Shown in pieces: positions 1-5,053 of a stretch of 5,053 nt of DNA. Source of the stretch: JBBDIO01 sp040880365 (GTDB lineage Bacteria; Chloroflexota; Anaerolineae; Caldilineales; Caldilineaceae); NCBI GenBank assembly GCA_040880365.1, contig JBBDIO010000142.1, forward strand, positions 1-5,053. Reading direction: 5' to 3'. A program made the position numbers and the translations under genes. The notes under the pieces were generated by a model. That model saw nothing but the letters and a program-made list of their open reading frames with translations. It was not told the origin of the DNA and ran no database searches. Positions within the stretch are counted from its first letter, which is position 1. Each line of letters begins with the position of its first letter.

Positions 1-1442
1 CTGACTGTCTGGGTTTGGCCCAGGATTTGCTCAAATGTATCTACCAGCGCGCCGTCGATGGTAATTTCATAGGTCGTCTGGCCCTGGGTCACACCGCTAA
101 TCATGATGGTTCGGTCGAAGGCTTCTACACTCAATCCCGGAATTTCGGGTGTAACGGTGATCCAGTCGGGATTGAACTGTGCCGAATCAACCGGGTTGGT
201 AAAGCGCAGATAGAAGGGTTGCAGCGGCGGGCAATTGCCACCCCAGCCACATTCGGCGGCTTCGAGCCGGAAGGGGCCGTAGGTCTGAAACGAGAAAGAC
301 TGCACTTCGGTGGTGGTCAACGGCCCTTCGGCAGAGGGCGTATTGGGGCCGATATTGACGGCGACCGTGGTATTGGCGGGCAGTTCCTGGGTCGGGCGGA
401 AAGCCAGCCAGCGGTCGTCACCGGCGCTGGCTATCTGATAGCGCAGGCGGTCTGTAGCCGAAATTTCTTCGCGGGTCGCCAACTGTACGGCATAGTCTTG
501 CCCGCCCGCGGTGAGGGTGACTGTTTCCAGCACGGCGTCGGGGTCAATCGCCTGGTCGAACGCTGCGAAGATGATGGGGTTGCGCGGCTGGGGGCCAAAG
601 GTGGGATAGCGGTCGCGCAGGATGGGCGGCGGTGTGCGGAACGTCCAGCGCACGGTTTCGCTCAATTCGCCCCCCGTAGCCGATGTGGTCCCCGCGGGCA
701 CCTCTACTGTAAATTCGGTCGCCATAGGAAAGCGGCGCGGGGCCTGACTTTGATCCATGCCGGAAGGAGCGTCTACGCTGTCATCGGCCTGGAAGACCAA
801 TGAGCGCGTGCCAATCCACTTCCACACGCCGGGAATTTCGGGCGTCAGGCGCACCGGAATATCCTGGGCCGATAGTTGTTCGATGGTGCCCAGGGGGACC
901 ATAGGCTGATTAAAGGTGACATTGACAAAGGGCGCGAGGGGCACTTCGCCTTCGGGGGCAAAGCGCAACACCTCCAGCGGGCCTGCTTCGTCAAAGACGG
1001 GGTCTAGCGGCTCACCCGCGGGGGGAAAGGTTTCGGTGATTACATCGCCTGTGCGTGGGCGGGGCAGGGTTTCGGCGGGCAGGCGGAAATCTACCACGTC
1101 GCCGGTATCCTGGGGTAGCGGCGGCAGACGGTCGTAAATGGCCTCGATTTCGGCGGCGGTCAACGACTCTGCCGGCGCGACAGGCACCGATTCGACCTGT
1201 GCGGGAATCTCGCGCCCGCTGGTCAATACCAGATCCAGCCCGCTCGATCCTTCAGTCGGACCAAATGGCATGAAGTCACTGCTTTGGTTGCGATTTTGCA
1301 TAGTATTCAGGGATGTATTCAGAGATCGGCTGCTAATGGTGGCATTGCCCACCGTGGGCCAAAATGTGGATAGTAGGACGGATACAATTAACAGAACGGG
1401 CAGGCCAAAGTGCAGGGCATGGCGAAATGTTCGTGGGCGCAT
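1..1442 (-). CDS. Alpha-2-macroglobulin-like surface protein, N-terminal part (cut by left window edge)
   Basis: Reading the minus strand from an ATG at 1442 gives 480 codons without a stop, running off the window. Residues 1-11 are basic (MRPRTFRH), followed by one hydrophobic segment at about 12-29. This is an export signal or membrane anchor; a cut after VGNA (residue 34) is possible and there is no lipobox cysteine. After a Pro-rich stretch (about 40-155) come three Ig-like blocks, each with an FxQ/FxNP-type strand: VTFNQPM (175-181) followed by GVWKWIGT (205-212), then FDQ (295-297), then RFTNP (413-417). The second block ends with SFQTYGPF, and a close pair, C398 and C404 (CGWGGNC), follows. 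These motifs match the leading domains of bacterial A2M proteins, which trap proteases through a thioester bait mechanism. Such proteins usually run to 1,500-2,000 residues, so the macroglobulin core and any CxEQ thioester lie outside the window. A well-placed GGGAG supports the start. The family call is by motif recall only; another large multi-Ig adhesin is the main alternative. Confidence 0.82.
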   Translation of the reverse strand, partial: MRPRTFRHALHFGLPVLLIVSVLLSTFWPTVGNATISSRSLNTSLNTMQNRNQSSDFMPFGPTEGSSGLDLVLTSGREIPAQVESVPVAPAESLTAAEIEAIYDRLPPLPQDTGDVVDFRLPAETLPRPRTGDVITETFPPAGEPLDPVFDEAGPLEVLRFAPEGEVPLAPFVNVTFNQPMVPLGTIEQLSAQDIPVRLTPEIPGVWKWIGTRSLVFQADDSVDAPSGMDQSQAPRRFPMATEFTVEVPAGTTSATGGELSETVRWTFRTPPPILRDRYPTFGPQPRNPIIFAAFDQAIDPDAVLETVTLTAGGQDYAVQLATREEISATDRLRYQIASAGDDRWLAFRPTQELPANTTVAVNIGPNTPSAEGPLTTTEVQSFSFQTYGPFRLEAAECGWGGNCPPLQPFYLRFTNPVDSAQFNPDWITVTPEIPGLSVEAFDRTIMISGVTQGQTTYEITIDGALVDTFEQILGQTQTV

Positions 1443-1450
1443 GGTTTATT

Positions 1451-1455
1451 CTCCC
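1451..1455 (-). promoter_or_regulatory. Ribosome binding site of the A2M-like gene
   Basis: The minus strand reads GGGAG, then 8 nt, then the ATG at 1442. This is a good Shine-Dalgarno match with normal spacing and fixes the start of the A2M-like protein just before its basic, then hydrophobic, N-terminus. Confidence 0.7.
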
Positions 1456-1509
1456 AACCGGACGGATATGTACGGATCTATGAGGTAGAGTGGTGCCGAA
1501 CTGCCGGGC

Positions 1510-1541
1510 GTGCCGGCTGCTAGATGTGCCGGCTGCTAGAT
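1510..1541. repeat. Two tandem 16-bp copies in the leader of the A2M-like gene
   Basis: The 16-mer GTGCCGGCTGCTAGAT occurs twice head to tail (1510-1525 and 1526-1541). Each copy holds the self-complementary GCCGGC (1512-1517 and 1528-1533), so the two can pair as a 6-bp all-GC stem with a 10-nt loop. An outer pair, CTGCCG (1501-1506) with CGGCAG (1545-1550), could close a larger structure. The element lies in the 213-bp gap between the VTT gene and the A2M-like gene, about 60-110 nt upstream of the A2M start codon. No T-run follows on the minus strand, so it does not look like an ordinary intrinsic terminator. The rest of the gap (1443-1655) holds the ribosome binding site and no gene or clear promoter that I can support. 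Confidence 0.7.
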
Positions 1542-1655
1542 ATGCGGCAGAGTCACGCGTGTAGGTGATTGCTCATGAGACGGGAGCGGACGGTTAATTG
1601 TTCCGGTGTATTTGAGATGGAAGTTAGCAAATTGGTGACTTGCTGCGCATCCGAC

Positions 1656-2399
1656 TCAAAACATGGGCGGAGCCTGGAAAAATTGCTGCATCCATTGAAT
1701 AAAACCGGCGCCCACCAGCACCAGGATGACATACTTAATGCTTTTGCCTACGCTCACCGCCAGCAAAAAGAGAAACGGATTCATGCGCAACATGCCGGCG
1801 ATGACGCCTGCAAAGTCAAATAATGGAAAGGGGATGGCGGCCAGCCCAAAGAGCAGGAGCGCGCCATAGCGGTTGGTGAGGTCGTGGAGGCGTTCGAATT
1901 GGATGCGCTGTTTTTCGGGGACAAACGTGCGCCCCGATGCGCCTGCTACATACCCGGTCAACTCACCGAGCGCGCTGCCAATGCCCGCGACAATGCCCAG
2001 CGTGATGGGGTCGAGGGCTTCGCCCATAGCAATGATCACCGCGATGCCAGGCGCGGGCAGGATGATGGTCGCACTGGCGACGGCGCTGATGATGAATGCG
2101 CCCACATAGCCCCAGCGTCCAAAGCGCATCACCCATTCGGGATTCAGGGCAAACCAGAAACTCACCGCACAGATGCCCAGAATGAGCAGCACACTGACCC
2201 AGATGGGGAGTTTGCGCTGGGCGTCTGCGCGGGGCGTCGCGGTTTTGGTATGGCCCATATCCTCGTCTGCGCGCGCACCCACATTCTCAGCTGTACTCTC
2301 TTCTGTGATCAGTGCAAGCAGATTCTGTTTTGGCGATGCTGAGGCCGCGCGCGGGGTAGGCAGCGCGGCGTCAGGCGCCATACGATCCAGTTTACTCAC
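1656..2399 (-). CDS. VTT-domain (DedA/SNARE-associated-like) integral membrane protein
   Basis: The protein has 247 residues and a GTG start. Residues 1-62 are hydrophilic, Ala/Pro/Thr-rich and probably disordered. Hydrophobic segments follow at about 64-86, 97-113, 114-135, 137-155, 180-200 and 208-232, some probably re-entrant. The VTT signature is visible as the Gly-rich run GIGSALGELTGYVAG (139-153), then AIPFPLFDFAG (188-198) and the closing GKSIKYVIL (218-226). The last two are typical of a subfamily with AIPxPLFDxAG and GKxIK, in which the Arg of classical DedA proteins (R-x-IP) is replaced by Ala. Relatives are linked to lipid scrambling, undecaprenyl-phosphate or phosphatidylethanolamine movement, and ion homeostasis, but the role of this subfamily is not established. 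AGGA lies 11 nt before the GTG. ATG codons at residue 7 and residue 48 are alternative starts without a well-spaced ribosome site. The gene begins 71 bp after the cyclophilin gene ends. Confidence 0.85.
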   Translation of the reverse strand: MSKLDRMAPDAALPTPRAASASPKQNLLALITEESTAENVGARADEDMGHTKTATPRADAQRKLPIWVSVLLILGICAVSFWFALNPEWVMRFGRWGYVGAFIISAVASATIILPAPGIAVIIAMGEALDPITLGIVAGIGSALGELTGYVAGASGRTFVPEKQRIQFERLHDLTNRYGALLLFGLAAIPFPLFDFAGVIAGMLRMNPFLFLLAVSVGKSIKYVILVLVGAGFIQWMQQFFQAPPMF

Positions 2400-2410
2400 T
2401 TTGAGATTTT

Positions 2411-2414
2411 TCCT
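2411..2414 (-). promoter_or_regulatory. Ribosome binding site (AGGA) for the GTG start of the VTT gene
   Basis: The minus strand reads AGGAAAAATCTCAAAGTG, with AGGA 11 nt before the GTG at 2399. The spacing is slightly long but no competing site exists for the later ATG codons. The site directly abuts the 3' arm of the hairpin at 2415-2430. Confidence 0.5.
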
Positions 2415-2430
2415 GCCGATACATATCGGC
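2415..2430 (-). promoter_or_regulatory. Small perfect hairpin next to the VTT ribosome binding site
   Basis: The minus strand reads GCCGAT-ATGT-ATCGGC, a 6-bp stem with a 4-nt loop, in the 71-bp gap between the cyclophilin and VTT genes. It ends directly against AGGA. The bases that follow are A-rich, not T-rich, so a rho-independent terminator is unlikely in this direction. It could protect the mRNA end after processing or influence ribosome access; this is inference. Confidence 0.4.
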
Positions 2431-2470
2431 TACTCGCCTTCCTCGATAACTTCGGTGCTGAACTTCTGCG

Positions 2471-4072
2471 CTAATCTTCAGATTCTTCAGATGGTTCGGC
2501 GGTGGGATTGGCCGTCGGGGTGGCGGTAGGCTCTGTGCTGCCCTCTTCTACGTTGTCCTCGTCTGTGTCTGTATCCACTGGCGGCGCGCCGGGGCCGCGC
2601 ATTTCACCGTCGGCATCGTCGATGCGCACAGCCAGAATCGTATCCTGCATACTCAGGTCGTTGAGAATCTGCTGACCTTCTACAATTTTACCAAAGAAAC
2701 TCAATTGCGATTTGAATTCGGGCGCAGGCTGAATCAGGGCAATCAGAATCTGACTGCTGCTGCTGAGCGTGCTGCCGTCGGCCAGCACTTCAAAGGGGAT
2801 ATAGGCAATCGACCCAAATTCGGGGTCATCGCCCACGCCCATTTCGGCAGAGAATTTGTAGCCCGCATCGTTGAGCGGGTTGTCATCGGGCACGCCAAAG
2901 ATGATGGAATCATTGGGGCGCACCAGCGAGATGGGCGTGTTGTCGTAATAGCCCAGACGCGCCAGGACGATAAAGTTGTTCACCGCCTGGAGATGGGTGT
3001 CGGTTGCCAGCGCGACGGTCAAATCGCCCTGGGATGTGACAATAGTCGCGGTATATTGACCATCGCTTTGGATGACCAGTTCGGGCGGCTGGTTAAAGTA
3101 GTTGACCCGGCTGATAGGGGTCAATTCGGCCAATGGTCGCGCATCCAGATCCAATGCCGTGGGCGCGAAGGGGGTCGGTGTGGTCGTGGGGGTGGGCGTG
3201 GGTGGCATGGGCGTGGGCGTGGGCAAAACACTGGCCTCGCCCTCCTCAATGAGCACAGTATAGAGTGTATCGCCGGGCGTGGTGGGCTGGTGGGACGGGT
3301 CGCGCAGCGAAAGGCGCGCCAGCACATCTTCGCCCTCGATCACTTTGCCGAAGATAGTGTGGCGGAAATCCAGCCAGTCGGCAGGGCCATAGGTGAGGAA
3401 GAATTGGCTGCCATTGGTGTTAATGCCGCTGTTTGCCATTGCCAGCAAGCCTGCCTGGTCAAATTGCAGACCTGGGTGAAATTCATCTTCAAAGGCATAG
3501 CCGGGGCCGCCGCTGCCGGTGCCGGTGGGATCGCCCGCCTGGGCCATGAAACCATCGAGCACGCGGTGGAAAGCGGTGTCGTTGTAGAAGCCTTCATTCG
3601 CCAAGAACACAAAATTGTTCACCGTGAGCGGCGCCCGGTCGGCAAAAAGCTGAATGCGGATATCGCCCTGCGCGGTTTTAAGCGTGGCATAGTAATAGCG
3701 TTCGGGATCGATGGTCATGGGCGGCGGCGCGTCGTACATGTCATCGCGGGCTTCGGGTTCCAGGGCAGCCGCGCCACCGTCGGCATACATTTCTGGTGGG
3801 CCAACGGTGGCGATTTCGCCATTCTCTGCCGCCGGCGCGACTGGTGTGCTCGCCGCCTCTGCTCCATTGTCTTCTTCCAAATCGGCGGATGCATCGGCTG
3901 TGTCATCAGCATCGGTTGCGAACGCCGCCGTGTCGTCAGTAGTCTCGGATTCCGGGTCGGAGGTGGCCGCGGAACCGCAGCCGCTCAGGGTGATCAGAAT
4001 GAGTGCAAAGCCAATGATCAGGGCAGTATGGCGAATAGTTTGGAAAATTGGTTGAAGATGAGTCGAAAACAA
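2471..4072 (-). CDS. Secreted lipoprotein with tandem cyclophilin-type PPIase domains (second one degenerate)
   Basis: A TTG start at 4072 gives 533 residues. Residues 1-31 form a lipoprotein signal peptide ending in the lipobox LSGC, with lipidated Cys32. Residues 33-125 are acidic, Asp/Ala/Thr-rich and probably disordered. Domain 1 (about 126-276) is a bacterial cyclophilin, a peptidyl-prolyl cis-trans isomerase. It shows FHR (168-170, with catalytic-type Arg170), GFMAQ (174-178), SQFFLT (222-227) and WLDFRHTIFGKV with Trp233 and His238. A Pro-Thr linker (284-301) leads to domain 2 (about 340-486), which keeps the fold pattern (VNNFIVLARLGYYDNT, FFGKIVEG) but lacks these active-site residues. 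The tail (498-533) is Thr/Pro/Glu-rich. The likely job is folding of exported proteins at the outer face of the membrane. The frame is open further up to a GTG at 4105, but only the TTG has a good ribosome site and it yields a signal peptide of normal length. The neighbours also encode envelope proteins. Confidence 0.92.
   Translation of the reverse strand: MFSTHLQPIFQTIRHTALIIGFALILITLSGCGSAATSDPESETTDDTAAFATDADDTADASADLEEDNGAEAASTPVAPAAENGEIATVGPPEMYADGGAAALEPEARDDMYDAPPPMTIDPERYYYATLKTAQGDIRIQLFADRAPLTVNNFVFLANEGFYNDTAFHRVLDGFMAQAGDPTGTGSGGPGYAFEDEFHPGLQFDQAGLLAMANSGINTNGSQFFLTYGPADWLDFRHTIFGKVIEGEDVLARLSLRDPSHQPTTPGDTLYTVLIEEGEASVLPTPTPMPPTPTPTTTPTPFAPTALDLDARPLAELTPISRVNYFNQPPELVIQSDGQYTATIVTSQGDLTVALATDTHLQAVNNFIVLARLGYYDNTPISLVRPNDSIIFGVPDDNPLNDAGYKFSAEMGVGDDPEFGSIAYIPFEVLADGSTLSSSSQILIALIQPAPEFKSQLSFFGKIVEGQQILNDLSMQDTILAVRIDDADGEMRGPGAPPVDTDTDEDNVEEGSTEPTATPTANPTAEPSEESED
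3170..3223. repeat. Low-complexity GTGGGC-type hexamer tract encoding the Pro-Thr linker
   Basis: On the plus strand this stretch is built from GTGGGC/GGTGGT-like hexamers. On the minus strand it encodes alternating Pro and Thr (PTPTPMPPTPTP and onward) between the two cyclophilin domains, residues 284-301 of the lipoprotein. Such Pro-Thr linkers are common in extracellular proteins of Chloroflexota and give an extended, flexible spacer. The tract may vary in length between strains through slippage in steps of six bases. Confidence 0.7.
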
Positions 4073-4079
4073 GGAAGTA

Positions 4080-4084
4080 CTCCT
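4080..4084 (-). promoter_or_regulatory. Ribosome binding site that decides a TTG start for the cyclophilin lipoprotein
   Basis: The minus strand reads AGGAG, 7 nt (TACTTCC), then TTG at 4072. This is a near-ideal Shine-Dalgarno arrangement. The upstream in-frame GTG (4105) and ATG (4099) have no purine-rich site before them. The TTG also gives a conventional 31-residue lipoprotein signal peptide instead of one with an odd MCMCSSSRSTS extension. Confidence 0.7.
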
Positions 4085-4129
4085 GCTAGATGAACACATA
4101 CACACATGCGGATAGAGCGCTACAGGCGA

Positions 4130-4189
4130 GCCTGGCTGTAAGCCTGGCTGCGGGCTTGTCTATGGGCCTGGCTGCGGGAAAAGCTGCGG
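4130..4189. repeat. Degenerate 12-bp tandem repeat just after the transferase stop codon
   Basis: Five units of 12 bp follow one another on the plus strand: GCCTGGCTGTAA (4130), GCCTGGCTGCGG (4142), GCTTGTCTATGG (4154), GCCTGGCTGCGG (4166) and a weak GAAAAGCTGCGG (4178). Units 2 and 4 are identical, and with the following G they share 13 bp. On the minus strand the array starts 2 nt beyond the TAA of the transferase gene and fills about half of the 119-bp spacer before the cyclophilin gene. The remaining spacer (4073-4129) holds the ribosome site and no promoter that I can support. Confidence 0.7.
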
Positions 4190-4191
4190 TG

Positions 4192-5053
4192 TTAGCCTGC
4201 GGCCTTTTGGGGAATAGGGGGCGCTTCGCGGATGCCGCCATTGCGAAATTCGAGCCACCACACGCCATAGAGCGCAATCCCAATCAGGGCAAGGCCCCCA
4301 AAGGCGGCTTCCCACAGTGTGGCCTGGGTCAGAAAAATGGCAACCAGACCAAACGCGCCGGCAATCAGATAACAGATGAGCACGGCTTCGCGGCGGCTAC
4401 CCGTCATCATGGCGAGCCGGTGGCTGAGATGGTCTTTGCCGGGCGTGGTTAAGGGATTTTTGCCGCGCCGCAGCCGGCTGAGAAAGACCAGACCCGTATC
4501 GAAAATGGGCACGGCCATGACCAGAATGGGAATCAGCCATGTGATGGTATTGCTATTGGTGGGAAAACGCAACTTGATGGCGACCGCGGCCAGTAGGAAG
4601 CCCAAAAACAGGCTGCCCGCATCGCCCATGAAAATATGCGCAGGATTCCAGTTGTAGATCAAGAATCCCAGACAGGCGCCGGCCAGCGCGGCGGCCAGCG
4701 CGCCCACCAGATATTGACGGCTGAGTGCAGCCAGCAGGGTGAAAAAGACCGCGGCGATCATGGCAATGCCGCCGGCGAGGCCGTCCATATTGTCGATGAG
4801 GTTGAGCGCGTTGGTAATGCCGACGACCCAGAAAATGGTGATGGCAATATCCAGCCAGCCGCCAAAGAGCTGGACCTGGACCCCGCTGAGCACCAGGACC
4901 GCCCCGGCCACCAGTTGGCCGACGAGCTTCGCATAGCTGCCCAGACCCCATCGATCGTCGATTACGCCCATGAAGCTCATGAGGGTCGCGCCGATGAAAA
5001 TGCCGACGACTTCGTTGATATAGGCGCGATCGCCCAGGAAGAAAAGCACCAAC
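4192..5053 (-). CDS. Polyprenyl-phosphate sugar-1-phosphate transferase, WecA/TagO-like (N-terminus cut by right window edge)
   Basis: The frame is open to the window edge, and the first complete codon (TTG at 5052) sits inside a hydrophobic segment, so the true start lies outside. The 286 visible residues compare with roughly 330-380 for the family, so about the first 50-90 are missing. Family motifs appear in order: VIDDRWGL (30-37), the Asp pair of the Mg/polyprenyl site; NALNLIDNMDGLAGG (81-95); FMGDAGS (141-147), with the conserved Asp144; PIFDT (182-186); and KDHLSHRL (206-213). The last matches the DHxxHRL signature of WecA/TagO enzymes rather than the MraY form. About eight membrane helices are present. 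The reaction is transfer of a sugar-1-phosphate, usually GlcNAc-1-P from UDP-GlcNAc, onto undecaprenyl phosphate at the cytoplasmic face, starting a teichoic-acid-like, capsular or O-antigen-type polymer. Exact substrate is not readable here. A short soluble tail ends at a TAA, followed immediately by 12-bp repeats. Confidence 0.93.
   Translation of the reverse strand, partial: LVLFFLGDRAYINEVVGIFIGATLMSFMGVIDDRWGLGSYAKLVGQLVAGAVLVLSGVQVQLFGGWLDIAITIFWVVGITNALNLIDNMDGLAGGIAMIAAVFFTLLAALSRQYLVGALAAALAGACLGFLIYNWNPAHIFMGDAGSLFLGFLLAAVAIKLRFPTNSNTITWLIPILVMAVPIFDTGLVFLSRLRRGKNPLTTPGKDHLSHRLAMMTGSRREAVLICYLIAGAFGLVAIFLTQATLWEAAFGGLALIGIALYGVWWLEFRNGGIREAPPIPQKAAG

Noticed and set aside
15..803. 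Plus-strand open frame (262 codons) at the left edge
   Set aside because: It is antisense to the A2M-like frame, whose Ig-like motifs (VTFNQPM, GVWKWIGT, CGWGGNC) show that the minus strand codes. The plus translation is Gly/Arg-rich and matches nothing I recognise.
1501..1550. Possible CRISPR-like or terminator element
   Set aside because: The 16-bp copies are directly adjacent without spacers, and no T-run follows the GC-rich stem in the direction of transcription.
1884..2342. Plus-strand open frame opposite the VTT gene
   Set aside because: The translation is rich in His, Arg and Cys without domain features, whereas the minus strand gives a regular membrane protein with VTT motifs.
2432..2473. 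Short minus-strand reading frame ending IEEGE-stop in the spacer after the cyclophilin gene
   Set aside because: Only about a dozen codons with no start or ribosome site; too short to separate from chance or from a remnant tail.
2705..4093. Long plus-strand open frame (462 codons) opposite the cyclophilin gene
   Set aside because: It lies entirely antisense to a protein with clear lipobox and cyclophilin motifs. Its translation shows no recognisable domain, and it is best explained by the GC-rich codon pattern of the minus-strand gene.
4073..4191. Candidate promoter (TTACAG with a TCTATC-like box) before the cyclophilin gene
   Set aside because: The boxes match the consensus poorly and the spacing is about 19 bp; this is not better than chance in a 119-bp spacer.
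4090..4452. Plus-strand open frame starting with a hydrophobic Ala/Leu/Gly stretch resembling a signal peptide
   Set aside because: The hydrophobic start is produced by the 12-bp repeats, and the rest is antisense to the transferase C-terminus, whose KDHLSHRL motif supports the other strand.

Overview
The window looks like chromosomal DNA of a free-living bacterium, most likely a member of the Chloroflexota (Anaerolineae/Caldilineae-like). The basis is the moderately GC-rich sequence, a Pro-Thr 'PTPTP' linker in a secreted lipoprotein, a VTT membrane protein with the AIPxPLFDxAG motif, and an alpha-2-macroglobulin (A2M)-like protein without the usual lipobox. This placement is inferred from protein style, not from a marker gene.

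All four supported genes lie on the minus strand and are read from right to left. First (4192-5053, cut by the right edge) is a polytopic polyprenyl-phosphate GlcNAc/MurNAc-type phosphosugar-1-phosphate transferase of the WecA/TagO group. After a 119-bp spacer with 12-bp repeats comes a secreted lipoprotein with two cyclophilin-type domains (2471-4072). The first domain has the PPIase site; the second has lost it. After a 71-bp spacer comes a VTT (DedA/SNARE-associated-like) membrane protein (1656-2399). After a 213-bp spacer with a 16-bp direct repeat and GC-rich hairpin potential comes the N-terminal 480 codons of a large A2M-like surface protein (1-1442, cut by the left edge).

Taken together the genes concern the cell envelope: lipid-linked sugar synthesis, protein folding outside the membrane, a membrane transporter or scramblase-like protein, and a large Ig-like surface protein. 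They are co-oriented, but the spacers are long enough that one transcript is only a possibility. No rRNA, tRNA, CRISPR array, insertion sequence or phage gene was seen. The long open frames on the plus strand are antisense shadows of these genes. The most useful points are the inactive-looking second cyclophilin domain, a TTG start that fixes the lipoprotein signal peptide, and the repeats in the spacers. I see no convincing new multi-gene system here.
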